From positions 197,501 through 261,500 of the forward strand of contig CP009416.1 in the NCBI GenBank assembly GCA_000818095.1: a DNA stretch of 64,000 nucleotides, given 5' to 3'. This DNA comes from Jeotgalibacillus malaysiensis (lineage in GTDB: Bacteria; Bacillota; Bacilli; Bacillales; Jeotgalibacillaceae). Below, one piece after another: positions 44,615-53,972 of this stretch. The notes beneath the pieces were generated by a model. It had not been told where the DNA came from. It was given only the letters and a program-made list of their open reading frames with translations, and made no database searches. Position 1 is the first letter of the stretch. Each line of letters opens with the position of its first letter. A program made the position numbers and the translations under genes.

Positions 44615-46786
44615 TTATTCTTTCACTCTCATTAGTCGCAAACCATTTAGAGCTACTAGAAGGGTTGCGCCCATATCGGAAAGAATGGCAATCCAGAGCG
44701 TTAACCAACCTGGGATAACCAATAGTAAGGCAATAAATTTAATAGCAATTGCAAAAGTAATGTTAGCTTTGATGATATTAAGAGTTTTCCGGCTAAGTTT
44801 TACAGTGAATGGAAGTTTTCTTAAATCGTCTCCCATTAGAGCGACGTCTGCAGTTTCTAAGGCTGTGTCTGTACCAGCTCCACCCATTGCAATACCAACT
44901 GTTGAGGCCGCCAATGCAGGTGCATCATTGACCCCATCTCCTACCATTGCTACGTTGCCATACTCGGATCTCAACTGTTTAATAAAGTCTAATTTGTCCT
45001 GTGGCATTAATTCTGCCTCTATATCAGATACTCCAACCTGCCCTCCGATAGCATTCGCAGTACCTTTGTTATCACCAGTAAGCATAATTGTTTTTTTGAT
45101 TCCAAGTTGATGTAACTTTTGAAGAATTTCCTTACTTGACTCACGAACTTCATCAGCAACTGCAATAACTGCAAGTATTTCTTTTTCGGTTCCAATAATC
45201 ATGGCTGTCTTACCTTGATTTTGAAGAGTAATAACATTTTGCTCTAAGTCTTTATCGAAATCATTAGTCAATAATTCCTTAAAGAGTTTCGGGCTACCGA
45301 TGTAATAAGTCGTCCCGTTTACGATACCCTTTATACCCTTTCCTGTGATAGAAGAGAAATCCTTTACCTGTACGTCAGAATAAGTAATGTTTTCTTCTTC
45401 TGCTTTTTTCATGATGGCTGAAGCAAGAGGATGCTGAGAACGATACTCCAATGCAGTAATAATGGATAGTAATTCTTTTTCATTTATCTGTTTGTTCAAC
45501 ACATTATAATCAGTTACAGCTGGGACCCCTTTTGTTAATGTTCCTGTTTTATCGAATGCAATAGCCTTTAAGGCGCCCATTTCTTCTAAATACACTCCGC
45601 CTTTTACAAGGACCCCTTTTTTCGCAGCATTTCCAATCGCTGAAACAATAGAAATAGGAGTCGATATAACCAACGCACAAGGACAACCAACAACAAGAAC
45701 AGCTAATCCTTGATAAATCCATGTTTCCCAACTGCCATCAAAGAATAATGGAGGGACTATAGCAACTAATGCTGCAATGATCATAATAATCGGTGTGTAA
45801 TATTTTGCGAATTTATCAACAAATGCTTGCGAAGGAGCACGTTCCCCTTGTGCTTCCTCTACAAGATGAATAATTTTAGAAATTGTTGTATCTTCTACAA
45901 GTTTCGTTATTTCTACTTCAAGTAATCCTTCTTCATTTAAGGTACCTGCAAATACTTCATTATCAACCGTTTTCTCAACAGGGACTGATTCACCTGTAAT
46001 AGCTGCTTGGTTAACGGCAGAGTACCCACTTACAACTACACCATCCATCGCAATCTTTTGACCAGGTTTTACAATCATGATATCCCCAACAGCAATATCA
46101 TCAACATGAATCATTATTTCTTGTCCATTACGTCTAACAAGTGCCTCTTTAGGAGCGATATCCATTAATGAACGAATCGATTGTCTTGCTCTATCCATAG
46201 AGAATCGCTCAAGTGCTTCACTGATTGCAAAGAGAATAACAACAATGGCAACTTCTGCCCATTCTCCAATAATAGCACCACCTATAACAGCCACTGTCAT
46301 AAGGGTTTTCATATCAAATTCAAAACGTAGTAAGTTTTGCAAACCAACTTTAAAAAGTGATAATCCTCCGATAAACATGGATGCTAAAAACAATAAGGTA
46401 GTAACAATGTTCTCTTCTCCATTCACATACGAGGAAAGATAACCAAAGGCAATCAATAAGGAAGCATAAAGTAGAGTACTATGCTTTTTATAAAATGGCA
46501 CTTTATCTTCTTTCGTATCTTCTTTTACCTCTTGTGATGCTTGGCGAGCAGATTTTTCAGGTGTCACTTTGAGATTCTCAAATGCACCTGCTTTTTCTAG
46601 TTCTTCTATCGTTGCATTACCATAAACAGCAATTTTAGATGCACCAAAATTTACTTTTGCATCCTCAACTCCAGATAGCTGTTTTACATTTTTTTCGAAT
46701 TTACCCGCGCAGTTTGCGCAAGTAAAACCTTGTACACGATAGGCCTTCATTTCTTGTTCAGATGTTATTGCCTTTTGATCAGACAT
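44615..46786 (-). CDS. cadA: Cd(II)-exporting ATPase CadA (transposon copy)
   Basis: A 723-residue P1B-2 ATPase, very close to staphylococcal plasmid CadA as I recall it. It has one heavy-metal domain ([15 protein letters not shown]), the CPC motif in [28 protein letters not shown] and [12 protein letters not shown]. The ATG at 46786 gives the familiar start MSDQK and proper spacing from AAGAAGTGA; ATG 46792 is also in frame. It overlaps cadC by 8 nt, indicating coupled translation. Confidence 0.95.
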   Translation of the reverse strand: MSDQKAITSEQEMKAYRVQGFTCANCAGKFEKNVKQLSGVEDAKVNFGASKIAVYGNATIEELEKAGAFENLKVTPEKSARQASQEVKEDTKEDKVPFYKKHSTLLYASLLIAFGYLSSYVNGEENIVTTLLFLASMFIGGLSLFKVGLQNLLRFEFDMKTLMTVAVIGGAIIGEWAEVAIVVILFAISEALERFSMDRARQSIRSLMDIAPKEALVRRNGQEIMIHVDDIAVGDIMIVKPGQKIAMDGVVVSGYSAVNQAAITGESVPVEKTVDNEVFAGTLNEEGLLEVEITKLVEDTTISKIIHLVEEAQGERAPSQAFVDKFAKYYTPIIMIIAALVAIVPPLFFDGSWETWIYQGLAVLVVGCPCALVISTPISIVSAIGNAAKKGVLVKGGVYLEEMGALKAIAFDKTGTLTKGVPAVTDYNVLNKQINEKELLSIITALEYRSQHPLASAIMKKAEEENITYSDVQVKDFSSITGKGIKGIVNGTTYYIGSPKLFKELLTNDFDKDLEQNVITLQNQGKTAMIIGTEKEILAVIAVADEVRESSKEILQKLHQLGIKKTIMLTGDNKGTANAIGGQVGVSDIEAELMPQDKLDFIKQLRSEYGNVAMVGDGVNDAPALAASTVGIAMGGAGTDTALETADVALMGDDLRKLPFTVKLSRKTLNIIKANITFAIAIKFIALLLVIPGWLTLWIAILSDMGATLLVALNGLRLMRVKE

Positions 46787-47147
46787 TGACATTCACTTCT
46801 TTCTTATGTTCTAGTACAATCATCATTATTTGTCTAATATGTTCATCGTCTAACGAATAAAACGCTAGTTTTCCTTCTTTTCTATATCTTACAATCCCCT
46901 GCTTATGAAGGGTCCTTAAATGATGAGAAGCATTTGCCACCGTAATACCAATAATATTTGCTATATCACACACACATAACTCTTCATCTTGACACAAAGC
47001 ATAGGTAATCTTTGCCCTATTTTCATCCGCAATTGCTTTTAACATTTGGGCAACACTAACAATATCGATTGTTTTTAAATCACCTTGTATTCGATTGACC
47101 TTTTCCTCGTCATAACAAAAAATTTCACAAGTATCTTTCTTATTCAC
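46779..47147 (-). CDS. cadC: CadC metal repressor (transposon copy)
   Basis: A 122-residue ArsR-family repressor almost identical in pattern to staphylococcal CadC ([20 protein letters not shown] ... [10 protein letters not shown] ... [10 protein letters not shown]). The metal-site cysteines in TCEIFC and CVC are present. It represses cadCA until Cd, Pb or Zn binds. Operators lie directly upstream. Confidence 0.96.
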   Translation of the reverse strand: MNKKDTCEIFCYDEEKVNRIQGDLKTIDIVSVAQMLKAIADENRAKITYALCQDEELCVCDIANIIGITVANASHHLRTLHKQGIVRYRKEGKLAFYSLDDEHIRQIMMIVLEHKKEVNVNV

Positions 47148-47162
47148 ATTATCACCCCATTG

Positions 47163-47230
47163 ATATTCAAGTGTTCACTTGAATATAGTATATACCTTTT
47201 CTTGGTTAATATTCAAGTGAATATTTGAAT
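47163..47230 (-). promoter_or_regulatory. cadCA promoter with two CadC operators
   Basis: On the minus strand TTGAAT (47216-47211) and TATACT (47192-47187) are 18 bp apart. A dyad with arms ATATTCAAGTG / CACTTGAATAT spans 47163-47186 and covers the start site, and a second, ATTCAAGTG / ATTTGAAT, spans 47211-47230 over the -35 box. Confidence 0.75.
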
Positions 47231-47273
47231 GAAAAACATAAAATGATTTTTCTAATAGTAATTCCCATTAACG

Positions 47274-47371
47274 AACGTTTTAGGGAATTTTTTTGCACGC
47301 TTATATTTACATAGTTTTGAACTGTTTACCATTCCCTAAACTATTCCCTTTAACTTATTCCCTAAAATTGA
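47274..47371. other. resolvase recombination site (res) region
   Basis: The gap before the resolvase gene has repeated TTTTAGGGAAT and ATTCCCTAAA words in both orientations (about 47277-47287, 47332, 47342, 47361), as expected for resolvase subsites. Exact subsite limits cannot be set by eye. Confidence 0.6.
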
Positions 47372-47417
47372 CGGTACCCCCGTATTAGAGAATAATTAAT
47401 TTCAGGAGGGGAATAGA

Positions 47418-47972
47418 ATGGGGAAAATTTTTGGATATGCTCGAGTTTCTACTCAAGATCAAAATTTAGAATTACAAATGGATGCCTTACAAAAAGCTGG
47501 TGCAGCTGTTATCTACAAGGAAAAAATGACGGGCACAAAAAAAGAGCGTTTAGAATTAGAGCAACTCTTAAAAGCAATAAGTGAAGGAGATACAGTGGTT
47601 GTCTATAAACTAGATCGTATCTCAAGATCTACCAAGCACTTAATTGAATTAGCAGAAACCTTTGAGGAAAGAAAAGTGAATTTTGTTTCTATAAGTGACA
47701 ACATTGATACGTCAACTGCAATGGGACGTTTTTTCTTCCGTACCATGGCAAGTATTGCTGAGTTAGAACGGGATATCATCAGTGAACGTACTAAAGCAGG
47801 GTTACAATCTGCAAGAATTAGAGGTAGAAACGGCGGAAGACCAATTAAGGATCCAAAATTAGTAGAACGAGCATTAAAACTACATGCTTCTAAGGAGTAC
47901 AGTATAAAAGAGATTTCAGATATGACTGGTGTTAGTAAATCTGTGTTGTATCGAGCTATAGAACGTATATAG
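47418..47972 (+). CDS. tnpR: serine resolvase TnpR
   Basis: A 184-residue small serine recombinase. The N-terminus GYARVSTQDQN includes the catalytic serine, with VVYKLDRISRS and the AELERDIISERTKAG helix, then a C-terminal HTH (YSIKEISDMTGVSKSVLYRA). It resolves transposition cointegrates at the adjacent res region. CAGGAGGGG precedes the ATG. Confidence 0.94.
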   Translation: MGKIFGYARVSTQDQNLELQMDALQKAGAAVIYKEKMTGTKKERLELEQLLKAISEGDTVVVYKLDRISRSTKHLIELAETFEERKVNFVSISDNIDTSTAMGRFFFRTMASIAELERDIISERTKAGLQSARIRGRNGGRPIKDPKLVERALKLHASKEYSIKEISDMTGVSKSVLYRAIERI

Positions 47973-47993
47973 AAATGAACAGGAGGCATTATC

Positions 47994-48464
47994 TTGTATT
48001 TGAGAGCAAGAGAACTACTTACACCTGAACAACGTATAGATTTCATGACAATTCCAGCTGATATTAGCGAGTGGGAAATAGCTACCTCCTACACTTTATC
48101 ACCACATGATTTAGAAGTGATTAAACGTCGAAGACGAGACTATAATCGACTTGGATTTGCCGTTCAGTTATGTCTGTTTCGCTTTCCGGGATGGACATTA
48201 TCGGATATTAAAGAAATACCTAAGACAGTTTTACTGTTTATTGCCAATCAAATTAAGGTTGACCCCTTAGAATTTCAATCATATGCCGAACGGGAACAAA
48301 CTAAGCATGAACATATGGTTGAAATTCGGAAAGAATATGGTTATAGGAACTTCTCAACAAGAGAATATCGTAACATCTCTTCTTCTTTACTAAGCCATGC
48401 AATGGAAAATGAGAACTCAATGTATTTGATTAGGACGGCTATCGAAGAGGACTCAACTCTTTAA
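47994..48464 (+). pseudogene. tnpA: truncated Tn3-family transposase
   Basis: Only the first 156 codons of a family protein normally near 1,000 residues. The Tn3 N-terminal domain is clear (LLTPEQRIDFMTIP ... SDIKEIPKTVLLFIANQI), and the frame stops after RTAIEEDSTL. Translation could start at TTG 47994 behind AGGAGG. The catalytic DDE part is absent, apparently by an internal deletion that left the right inverted repeat in place. Confidence 0.9.
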
Positions 48465-48539
48465 GACCATTAGATCGATAAACTCCAGAGCCGGTACCCT
48501 TAGAGTAAAGGATATCGGTTTTTATATGGTAAATAATGT

Positions 48540-48578
48540 CTTAAAGTGGGTTTTGTGTCAAAATGTTGGCAGTACTCC
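48540..48578 (-). repeat. right terminal inverted repeat of the cad transposon
   Basis: Read on the minus strand from 48578 it begins GGAGTACTGCCAAC and ends CCCACTTTAAG, matching the left repeat at 32 of 39 positions. ATTAT follows at 48579-48583. Confidence 0.85.
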
Positions 48579-48752
48579 ATTATGATCTAAATAATGACCA
48601 TATCATACTGAGATTTTCATAAAATACAAACTCAGTTCAGCTAATGAATTCATTTTGTTAAAAGTCAAAGAAATGCTACCATTCCTCCGCCAAATATGCA
48701 TATTTATGAGTTAAGGTGAAAGCAAATACTAATGAAAGAAGGGATTGAGATA

Positions 48753-50252
48753 ATGCAAAAAAAATTGCTAAAAGGAACCTTATCTATTTTAGCTGCAATA
48801 ATCTTATCGGCTTGCACAGGTGATAGTGGGGGAATGAACTCTAGTATGATGATGGATAATGAAGATAATCCTGATCAAGGTATGGATCAGGATGGTATGA
48901 ATGAAATGATGGATCATGGGGAGGTACCTTCACTTGCATCTTCTGAAGGAGTAAATGAGTTGGTGATTCCTCCATTATTAGAAAAGCAAAAAGGAAAAAA
49001 CTATGATTATGAAGTGACGGCACAAGAAGGGATCACTGAATTTTTCGAAGGAATCTCAACTGAGACTTACGGATATAATGGTGATTTGCTTGGTCCCACA
49101 CTGAAAATAGAAGAAGGAGAGAGTGTGAATGTTAAAATTACAAATGACTTAAATGAACCAACTACATTTCATTGGCATGGTTTGGAAGTTGCCAGTAAAA
49201 TAGATGGTGGACCCAGTGATGAAATTCAACCAGGAGAAAGCCGGATCATTACATTAGAAGCTGATCAACCAGCTGCTACATTATGGTATCACCCACATGT
49301 TCATGAAATGACTGCTGAACAAGTATTTAGAGGACTCTCAGGAATGTTAATCATTGACAATTCCATTAATTCAGATTTGGAGATTCCAAACGAATATGGG
49401 GTTAACGATATTCCGCTTATTTTTCAAGACCGTCTTTTTGACGAAGATAAGCAATTAGATTACGACAATCTCATGAATGTAGACGGCACTTTGGGTGACG
49501 TTTCCATGGTGAACGGAACAATCAATCCAAAGATGACTGTCACAGAACCTATTATGCGATTTCGTTTATTAAATGGATCAAATGCACGTAATTATACATT
49601 TCGCTTAAGTAATGGTGATAATTTCACTCAAATTGCCTCTGACGGCAGCTTACTCGATGAGCCAGTTGACCGTAAAGAACTTACACTCGCTGCTTCGGAG
49701 CGTGCTGAAATTCTTATAGATTTTTCGAAATTAACTGAAGAGGAATCACTTTCTATCATTAATGAAGAAGGTGTAGTGCTACTCCCATTTGATGTGAAAG
49801 ATACTGATTCAACAGCGGGCTCTATTAAAACATGGACCACTGATGAGCCGTTTTTGACAGATGAGGAGAAAGAAATGCCTGTTACTAAAAACATTGAATT
49901 ATTTGGAATGATGGATATGGTATCTATTAACGGAAAAAAATTCGATGCTGATCGTATTGATTTGCGTCAGGAGCAGGGCGTGACAGAAGTGTGGGAAATT
50001 TATAATAAACCGGATATGATGGGTGGTATGGTACATCCATTCCACATTCATGGTACCCAGTTCAAAGTAATTTCCCGTGACGGTGAAGAAGTGGAAGAAA
50101 GTGAACAAGGCTTTAAAGATAGTGTTGCAGTTGAACCTGGTGAAAGAGTAAAATTGCTCGTCACTTTTCCTGAAAAAGGGGTTTACGTATTCCATTGCCA
50201 TATTTTAGAACATGAAGATAATGGCATGATGGGACAGATTGAAGTGTATTAA
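48753..50252 (+). CDS. mco: multicopper oxidase lipoprotein
   Basis: A 499-residue exported multicopper oxidase. A lipoprotein signal (LAAIILSACTG) precedes a Met/Asp/Gly-rich linker (about 28-60). The four copper motifs are HWHGLE, HPHVHE, HPFHIHG and HCHILEHEDNGMM, so types 1, 2 and 3 copper sites are complete. It probably oxidises Cu(I) outside the cell. ATG 48753 gives a proper lipoprotein N-terminus; ATG 48732 is also in frame. It starts 175 bp past the transposon's right end and points away from copB. Confidence 0.93.
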   Translation: MQKKLLKGTLSILAAIILSACTGDSGGMNSSMMMDNEDNPDQGMDQDGMNEMMDHGEVPSLASSEGVNELVIPPLLEKQKGKNYDYEVTAQEGITEFFEGISTETYGYNGDLLGPTLKIEEGESVNVKITNDLNEPTTFHWHGLEVASKIDGGPSDEIQPGESRIITLEADQPAATLWYHPHVHEMTAEQVFRGLSGMLIIDNSINSDLEIPNEYGVNDIPLIFQDRLFDEDKQLDYDNLMNVDGTLGDVSMVNGTINPKMTVTEPIMRFRLLNGSNARNYTFRLSNGDNFTQIASDGSLLDEPVDRKELTLAASERAEILIDFSKLTEEESLSIINEEGVVLLPFDVKDTDSTAGSIKTWTTDEPFLTDEEKEMPVTKNIELFGMMDMVSINGKKFDADRIDLRQEQGVTEVWEIYNKPDMMGGMVHPFHIHGTQFKVISRDGEEVEESEQGFKDSVAVEPGERVKLLVTFPEKGVYVFHCHILEHEDNGMMGQIEVY

Positions 50253-50275
50253 GCAGAAAACTCAATATAGTACAA

Positions 50276-50318
50276 AGAGTCTCCAAAGGTTAAGTTTTCA
50301 CCTTTTGGAGACCCTTTG
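50276..50318 (+). terminator. terminator after mco
   Basis: GTCTCCAAAGGT pairs with ACCTTTTGGAGAC (one bulge) around TAAGTTTTC; the following bases are only moderately T-rich. Confidence 0.6.
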
Positions 50319-50436
50319 GATTATTTGCTTTATTATGCCTTGAAAACCTTACATTTAATTAATCAAAAAAGTTGGCTTATCATCGAGGCAGAGGCTAACT
50401 TATTTTTTGATTGTGCGAAGTTTGGGTAATAATAAA

Positions 50437-50476
50437 AAGCTTGCAGTGTCCCATCAATTATGAGCACTGCAAGCTT
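50437..50476. terminator. bidirectional terminator between mco and copL
   Basis: AAGCTTGCAGTG and CACTGCAAGCTT form a perfect 12-bp stem with A/T-rich flanks on both sides; it lies 11 nt past the copL stop on the minus strand. Confidence 0.75.
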
Positions 50477-50487
50477 ATTTATTTCAT

Positions 50488-51126
50488 TTATTCCGGCTCT
50501 TTTAACTCTTCCTCTGTAATCCATTTATGATTAGTCACTTCATCTCCGTTTTCTAAAGTAAAGTCAACTATATAAACAGTTGTCTCCTCGGCAGTATCAA
50601 TTTCAGCCATTGCACCTTCCATACCTTCCATGTGTGAAGCTTCTACCTTTACTTCATCACCTTTTTGGTAAGACTCTTCCTGTCTGTCAGAAATTTCTTC
50701 ATGAATAACCCATTTATGATCTTCTACTCTATCTCCACCATCGGTTGGGTCATAAGAAATACTATAAGCTACAGTGTCATAGGCTCCTACAATTGTAGCT
50801 TCTGCACCCTCCATGCCTTCCATATGTGATGCAGTGATTATTGCTGTGTCACCAGCCTCAAACTTCGGTGCCTCGGCCTCTTGCAGACCTTCAGGAATTT
50901 CACCTGAACCGGACATATCCATACCTGAATGGTCCATCTCCTCGGTAGAATCGCTTTGTTCTGAAGAATTCTCTTCGTCCATTGATTCCATTTCATTTTC
51001 AGTTTCTTCGGTCTCAGAATCATTCACTGCGCCAGATTCTGCTCCTTCATTATCTGCACAGGCAAATAAAATTGTACTTGCTGCCAGTGAAAATGTACCT
51101 ATCATCAGTCTTTTACTCAATGCCAC
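50488..51126 (-). CDS. copL: CopL/YdhK-type copper-binding lipoprotein (DUF1541)
   Basis: A 212-residue lipoprotein (signal ending LFACADNEG) with an acidic Met/His-rich linker (EEMDHSGMDMSGSG) and two tandem DUF1541 repeats. Each repeat has AxHMEGMEGA followed by HKW. The family includes YdhK and the staphylococcal copper-binding CopL. It likely binds copper at the outer face of the membrane. GTG 51126 follows GGGAGG by 8 nt. Confidence 0.88.
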   Translation of the reverse strand: MALSKRLMIGTFSLAASTILFACADNEGAESGAVNDSETEETENEMESMDEENSSEQSDSTEEMDHSGMDMSGSGEIPEGLQEAEAPKFEAGDTAIITASHMEGMEGAEATIVGAYDTVAYSISYDPTDGGDRVEDHKWVIHEEISDRQEESYQKGDEVKVEASHMEGMEGAMAEIDTAEETTVYIVDFTLENGDEVTNHKWITEEELKEPE

Positions 51127-51154
51127 TAATATAACCTCCCAATATCGTTATATA

Positions 51155-51169
51155 AATGGGATACCCATT
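51155..51169 (-). promoter_or_regulatory. CsoR-like copper operator upstream of copL
   Basis: AATGGG-ATA-CCCATT is a dyad 29 bp before the copL start. The GGG/CCC arms resemble CsoR boxes (ATACCC...GGGTAT type). No csoR gene is in the window. Confidence 0.4.
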
Positions 51170-51262
51170 ATTTTGTGCAGAAATGATGGAGGATTGAAAA
51201 TAAAATTAAAATTTTTTTGTGATAAAACACATTATAAACAAGGAGGCTATGTCGATGTAATT

Positions 51263-52027
51263 TCAATTGACTTGGAAAATATCTTCCATTCCTTGTTCCT
51301 TATGGTTTGGTAATGAGCAAAAGAAGGGAACTTGAGTAGCTTTTTTTGCAATTAATTGGACCGATTTCGATTCACCAGGTTTCAAATGTATATGTACTTT
51401 ATTTGAATTAGTTCCATGATTATGTGTATTACTTAAGTTATTAAGGATTTCTATTGTATTATTTTCAAATTGAAGGTCATGATCGATTGTTCCGGTGTTA
51501 GTCAGTACTATCTCAGTTAAAGAGCCCTTTTGCAATTGTATCTTTGAAGGATAGTAAGTATATTCGTTCATTTTCACCTCTACTTTTTCTGATATGCTGG
51601 ATTGTGGTTCTTTTGTGGTATGATTTTCAGATAAAATTTGATTGTTATTTACATGGGGGTGGCTTTTAATTTCATTTATAAAAAATAAAGGTCCAGTCAT
51701 TTCAACTATAAAAAATAAAATTATAAATATGACCCCTGCTTTTAATGGGTTAGAGACAGCATTTATCAATAATTTTCTAGTGCTATTTACTTCATCTCCG
51801 ATTAATCTAATAACCAATGCTGAAATAAAACAATGACTAAAGAATAAAATCTTTACCATAGAATCGTAATTTTCACTTTGAATCATAGATCCCAGCATAA
51901 CCCCCATCATTCCGGCCATCATGCTGTAAACCGTTGCAATAAATAAGTTGTCTGAAAAATATATTCCTAAAATGGTTCCATACAATATAAATGACAGGGC
52001 AATAATCACGAGCAATCCTACATTCAA
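51263..52027 (-). CDS. membrane protein with C-terminal cupredoxin domain
   Basis: A 254-residue protein with four membrane helices (about 4-115) and a cupredoxin-like domain (about 145-254). Likely copper ligands are in TIDHDLQF (His), FFCSLPNHKEQGM (Cys, His, Met), the type-1 or purple-like set. A role in copper storage or transfer near the membrane is likely. The start is TTG 52027 behind GGAAGGA. Confidence 0.75.
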   Translation of the reverse strand: MNVGLLVIIALSFILYGTILGIYFSDNLFIATVYSMMAGMMGVMLGSMIQSENYDSMVKILFFSHCFISALVIRLIGDEVNSTRKLLINAVSNPLKAGVIFIILFFIVEMTGPLFFINEIKSHPHVNNNQILSENHTTKEPQSSISEKVEVKMNEYTYYPSKIQLQKGSLTEIVLTNTGTIDHDLQFENNTIEILNNLSNTHNHGTNSNKVHIHLKPGESKSVQLIAKKATQVPFFCSLPNHKEQGMEDIFQVN

Positions 52028-52098
52028 TAGATCTAATTCCTTCCTGTATTTAATTTTTTGGTTAATATATTTTTATCATATGCAAAAAACACCTTTAC

Positions 52099-52115
52099 AT
52101 ACCTAGTATGGGTAT
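52099..52115 (-). promoter_or_regulatory. CsoR-like copper operator upstream of the cupredoxin gene
   Basis: ATACC-TAGTATG-GGTAT is a near-palindrome 72 bp upstream of the start codon and resembles the CsoR consensus. Copper-released repression is the inferred function. Confidence 0.45.
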
Positions 52116-52369
52116 ATTATTATATTTATAATAGGTTCCAATAATTGATCAAATAATCTCTTACAATAAAGAGTGTGCTTTTTCGCTAACGAAATTTAGT
52201 TTGGTAATAAAAGGTTTTCGACATGAGCTAAACTTAATTGAATAATAAACGCGTTAGATCTAGAAGATAATTGAAAAAGTATGTATTTGTTGAATTGTAT
52301 ACAGTAGATTTGTAATAACGTTTCAGAAGTGATTATTTGAAAAAATTATAATGGCGAGGAGGATATAAA

Positions 52370-52579
52370 ATGGAGAGTGTATCACTAAAAGTTACAGGTA
52401 TGTCTTGTCAGAATTGTGTAAAATCTATTGAAAAAAACCTTGGTAAGATGCAGGGTGTTGAGAAAGTTTCTGTTTCACTTCAAGAAAACATTGTCAATGT
52501 AAACTATAATGAAGATGAGGTTTCTTTAGATCAAATGCAAGTTGTAATAGAAGATCAAGGTTACGAAGTTAATAAATAG
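52370..52579 (+). CDS. copZ: copper chaperone CopZ
   Basis: A 69-residue HMA-fold chaperone with the Cu(I) motif GMSCQNC at 10-16. It delivers Cu(I) to export ATPases. GAGGAGG precedes the ATG. A SigA-like promoter, TTGAAT-N17-TAATAA, lies about 60 bp upstream. The adjacent ATPase is not CopA but the gene sits among other copper genes. Confidence 0.93.
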   Translation: MESVSLKVTGMSCQNCVKSIEKNLGKMQGVEKVSVSLQENIVNVNYNEDEVSLDQMQVVIEDQGYEVNK

Positions 52580-52758
52580 TATCTTAGAATTTGTTCGAGC
52601 CCGTTAGAATAACAAAATAGTCTACAAGGAGCAATTGCTACTTGTAGACTATTTTGTTTTTTTGTGAGAGAATGCATCATTTCTCGATAAATTTACTATA
52701 TTATGTTCATGTGATTGAACCAGAATGAATGACTATATTCATAAAGGAGATGATGATT

Positions 52759-53007
52759 ATGATGAATGGCTCTGGCATGATGGCGGATGGAATGTGGCTC
52801 GGTATACTGCTTGTTGGTTTGGTGGTCATACTTGTGATATTCGCATTTTTTAAACTGCTTAATTCTAGAATAGACGGTGATTCCGCTAAGCATCAAAATG
52901 AAGGAGATTTTTCTTTGATCATCCTCAATGAAAGGTTAGCGAAGGGTGAGATACAAGTAGAAGAATACAATCATCTGAAAGGTATAATCCTTAAGTCAGA
53001 AAAATAA
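52759..53007 (+). CDS. SHOCT-domain small membrane protein (copy 2)
   Basis: An 82-residue near-duplicate of the product at 27097: Met-rich start (MMNGSGMMADGMWLG), one helix and the SHOCT motif (LNERLAKGEIQVEEYNHLKGII). AAAGGAG is 9 nt upstream. Changes from copy 1 are conservative, so both copies look functional. Confidence 0.85.
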   Translation: MMNGSGMMADGMWLGILLVGLVVILVIFAFFKLLNSRIDGDSAKHQNEGDFSLIILNERLAKGEIQVEEYNHLKGIILKSEK

Positions 53008-53094
53008 AAAAATAAAAGTATTTTAGAAATATTGCTGAAATATTGAACAAATTCAGCATTGACAATCACAGTAAGCAAAGTTGGGTGAAATGCA

Positions 53095-53829
53095 GTGAAT
53101 GATTTGTTTTGGCAAGTCAGTAATACTTTCAGTGAACCATTTTTTGAATTGTTCCATCAGGCGCAAAGCTTTCCGATCATTGCTGCTTTTTTTCTTGGTA
53201 TTGTCGGTGCATTGGCACCCTGTCAGTTCACAGGTAATCTGGGGGCTATCGCAATATATGGTAATCGTTCAATTCAGAACAAAATCGCGTGGACTGAGGT
53301 TTATTTTTTTATAGTCGGTAAAATCTTTGTATTCTCACTCCTTGGTTTTGTTGTCTGGCAGTTTGGAAATGAAATCGAACAAAGCCTGATTACTTACTTT
53401 CCATGGCTCAGAAGGATCGTCGGACCAATATTAATTGTCATTGGATTATTTTTGTTAGGCATCTTTAAATCACGTTTGGGAGTTCAATTCATAAGACTTC
53501 CAGAAAGGTGGTTTAAAAGAGGGAAGTTAGGTGCTTTTTTAATGGGCGTTAGCTTTTCTCTTGGGTTTTGTCCAACAATGTTCGTTTTATTTTTTGTCAC
53601 GCTGCTACCATATTCATTTACTGTTAGTTACGGCTTTATATTGCCTGCCATATTCTCAGTGGGAACATCACTTCCATTGTTGATTGCGTTATTTTTATTA
53701 TGGTTTTTTGACATTGAGAATAGAAACTTAAAAAAGAATGGGAGAAAAATCGGAAACTACGTACAGAAAGCTGCTGGGATATTTATCATTTTTTTGGGGA
53801 TAATCGATATCGCTACTTACTGGGTGTGA
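53095..53829 (+). CDS. DsbD/UreH-like membrane protein (copy 2)
   Basis: A 244-residue near-duplicate of the product at 27425, with the same Cys motifs (ALAPCQFTGNLGA and SLGFCPTMF). Roughly 20 residues differ, mostly V/I/L swaps, and no stop or gap has arisen, suggesting selection on both. GTG start as in copy 1. Confidence 0.8.
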   Translation: MNDLFWQVSNTFSEPFFELFHQAQSFPIIAAFFLGIVGALAPCQFTGNLGAIAIYGNRSIQNKIAWTEVYFFIVGKIFVFSLLGFVVWQFGNEIEQSLITYFPWLRRIVGPILIVIGLFLLGIFKSRLGVQFIRLPERWFKRGKLGAFLMGVSFSLGFCPTMFVLFFVTLLPYSFTVSYGFILPAIFSVGTSLPLLIALFLLWFFDIENRNLKKNGRKIGNYVQKAAGIFIIFLGIIDIATYWV

Positions 53830-53920
53830 CGTAAGCATCTTATGTCAATGATAAATAACCTCTCTCATAATACTTGTTTTGATCAATCTTTTTTATAAAA
53901 ATTTCATTTATATTAAATTC

Positions 53921-53972
53921 AACCTCTTCATTTTAACTGATCTTTGTTTAAAATGAAGAGGTTATTTTATTC
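53921..53972 (+). terminator. terminator after module copy 2
   Basis: AACCTCTTCATTTTAA pairs with TTAAAATGAAGAGGTT, followed by ATTTTATT; the same hairpin as after copy 1. Confidence 0.85.

Larger units (their letters stand above)
43307..48578. mobile_element. Tn3-family cadmium-resistance transposon, non-autonomous
   Basis: A 5,272-bp unit bounded by 39-bp inverted repeats that match at 32 of 39 positions and flanked by the 5-bp direct repeat ATTAT (43302-43306 and 48579-48583), the Tn3-family target duplication length. Inside are cadD, cadA, cadC, a res region, a serine resolvase and the first ~156 codons of tnpA. Organisation resembles Tn5422-like cad transposons. Because tnpA is truncated it should need a transposase from elsewhere. 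Confidence 0.88.
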
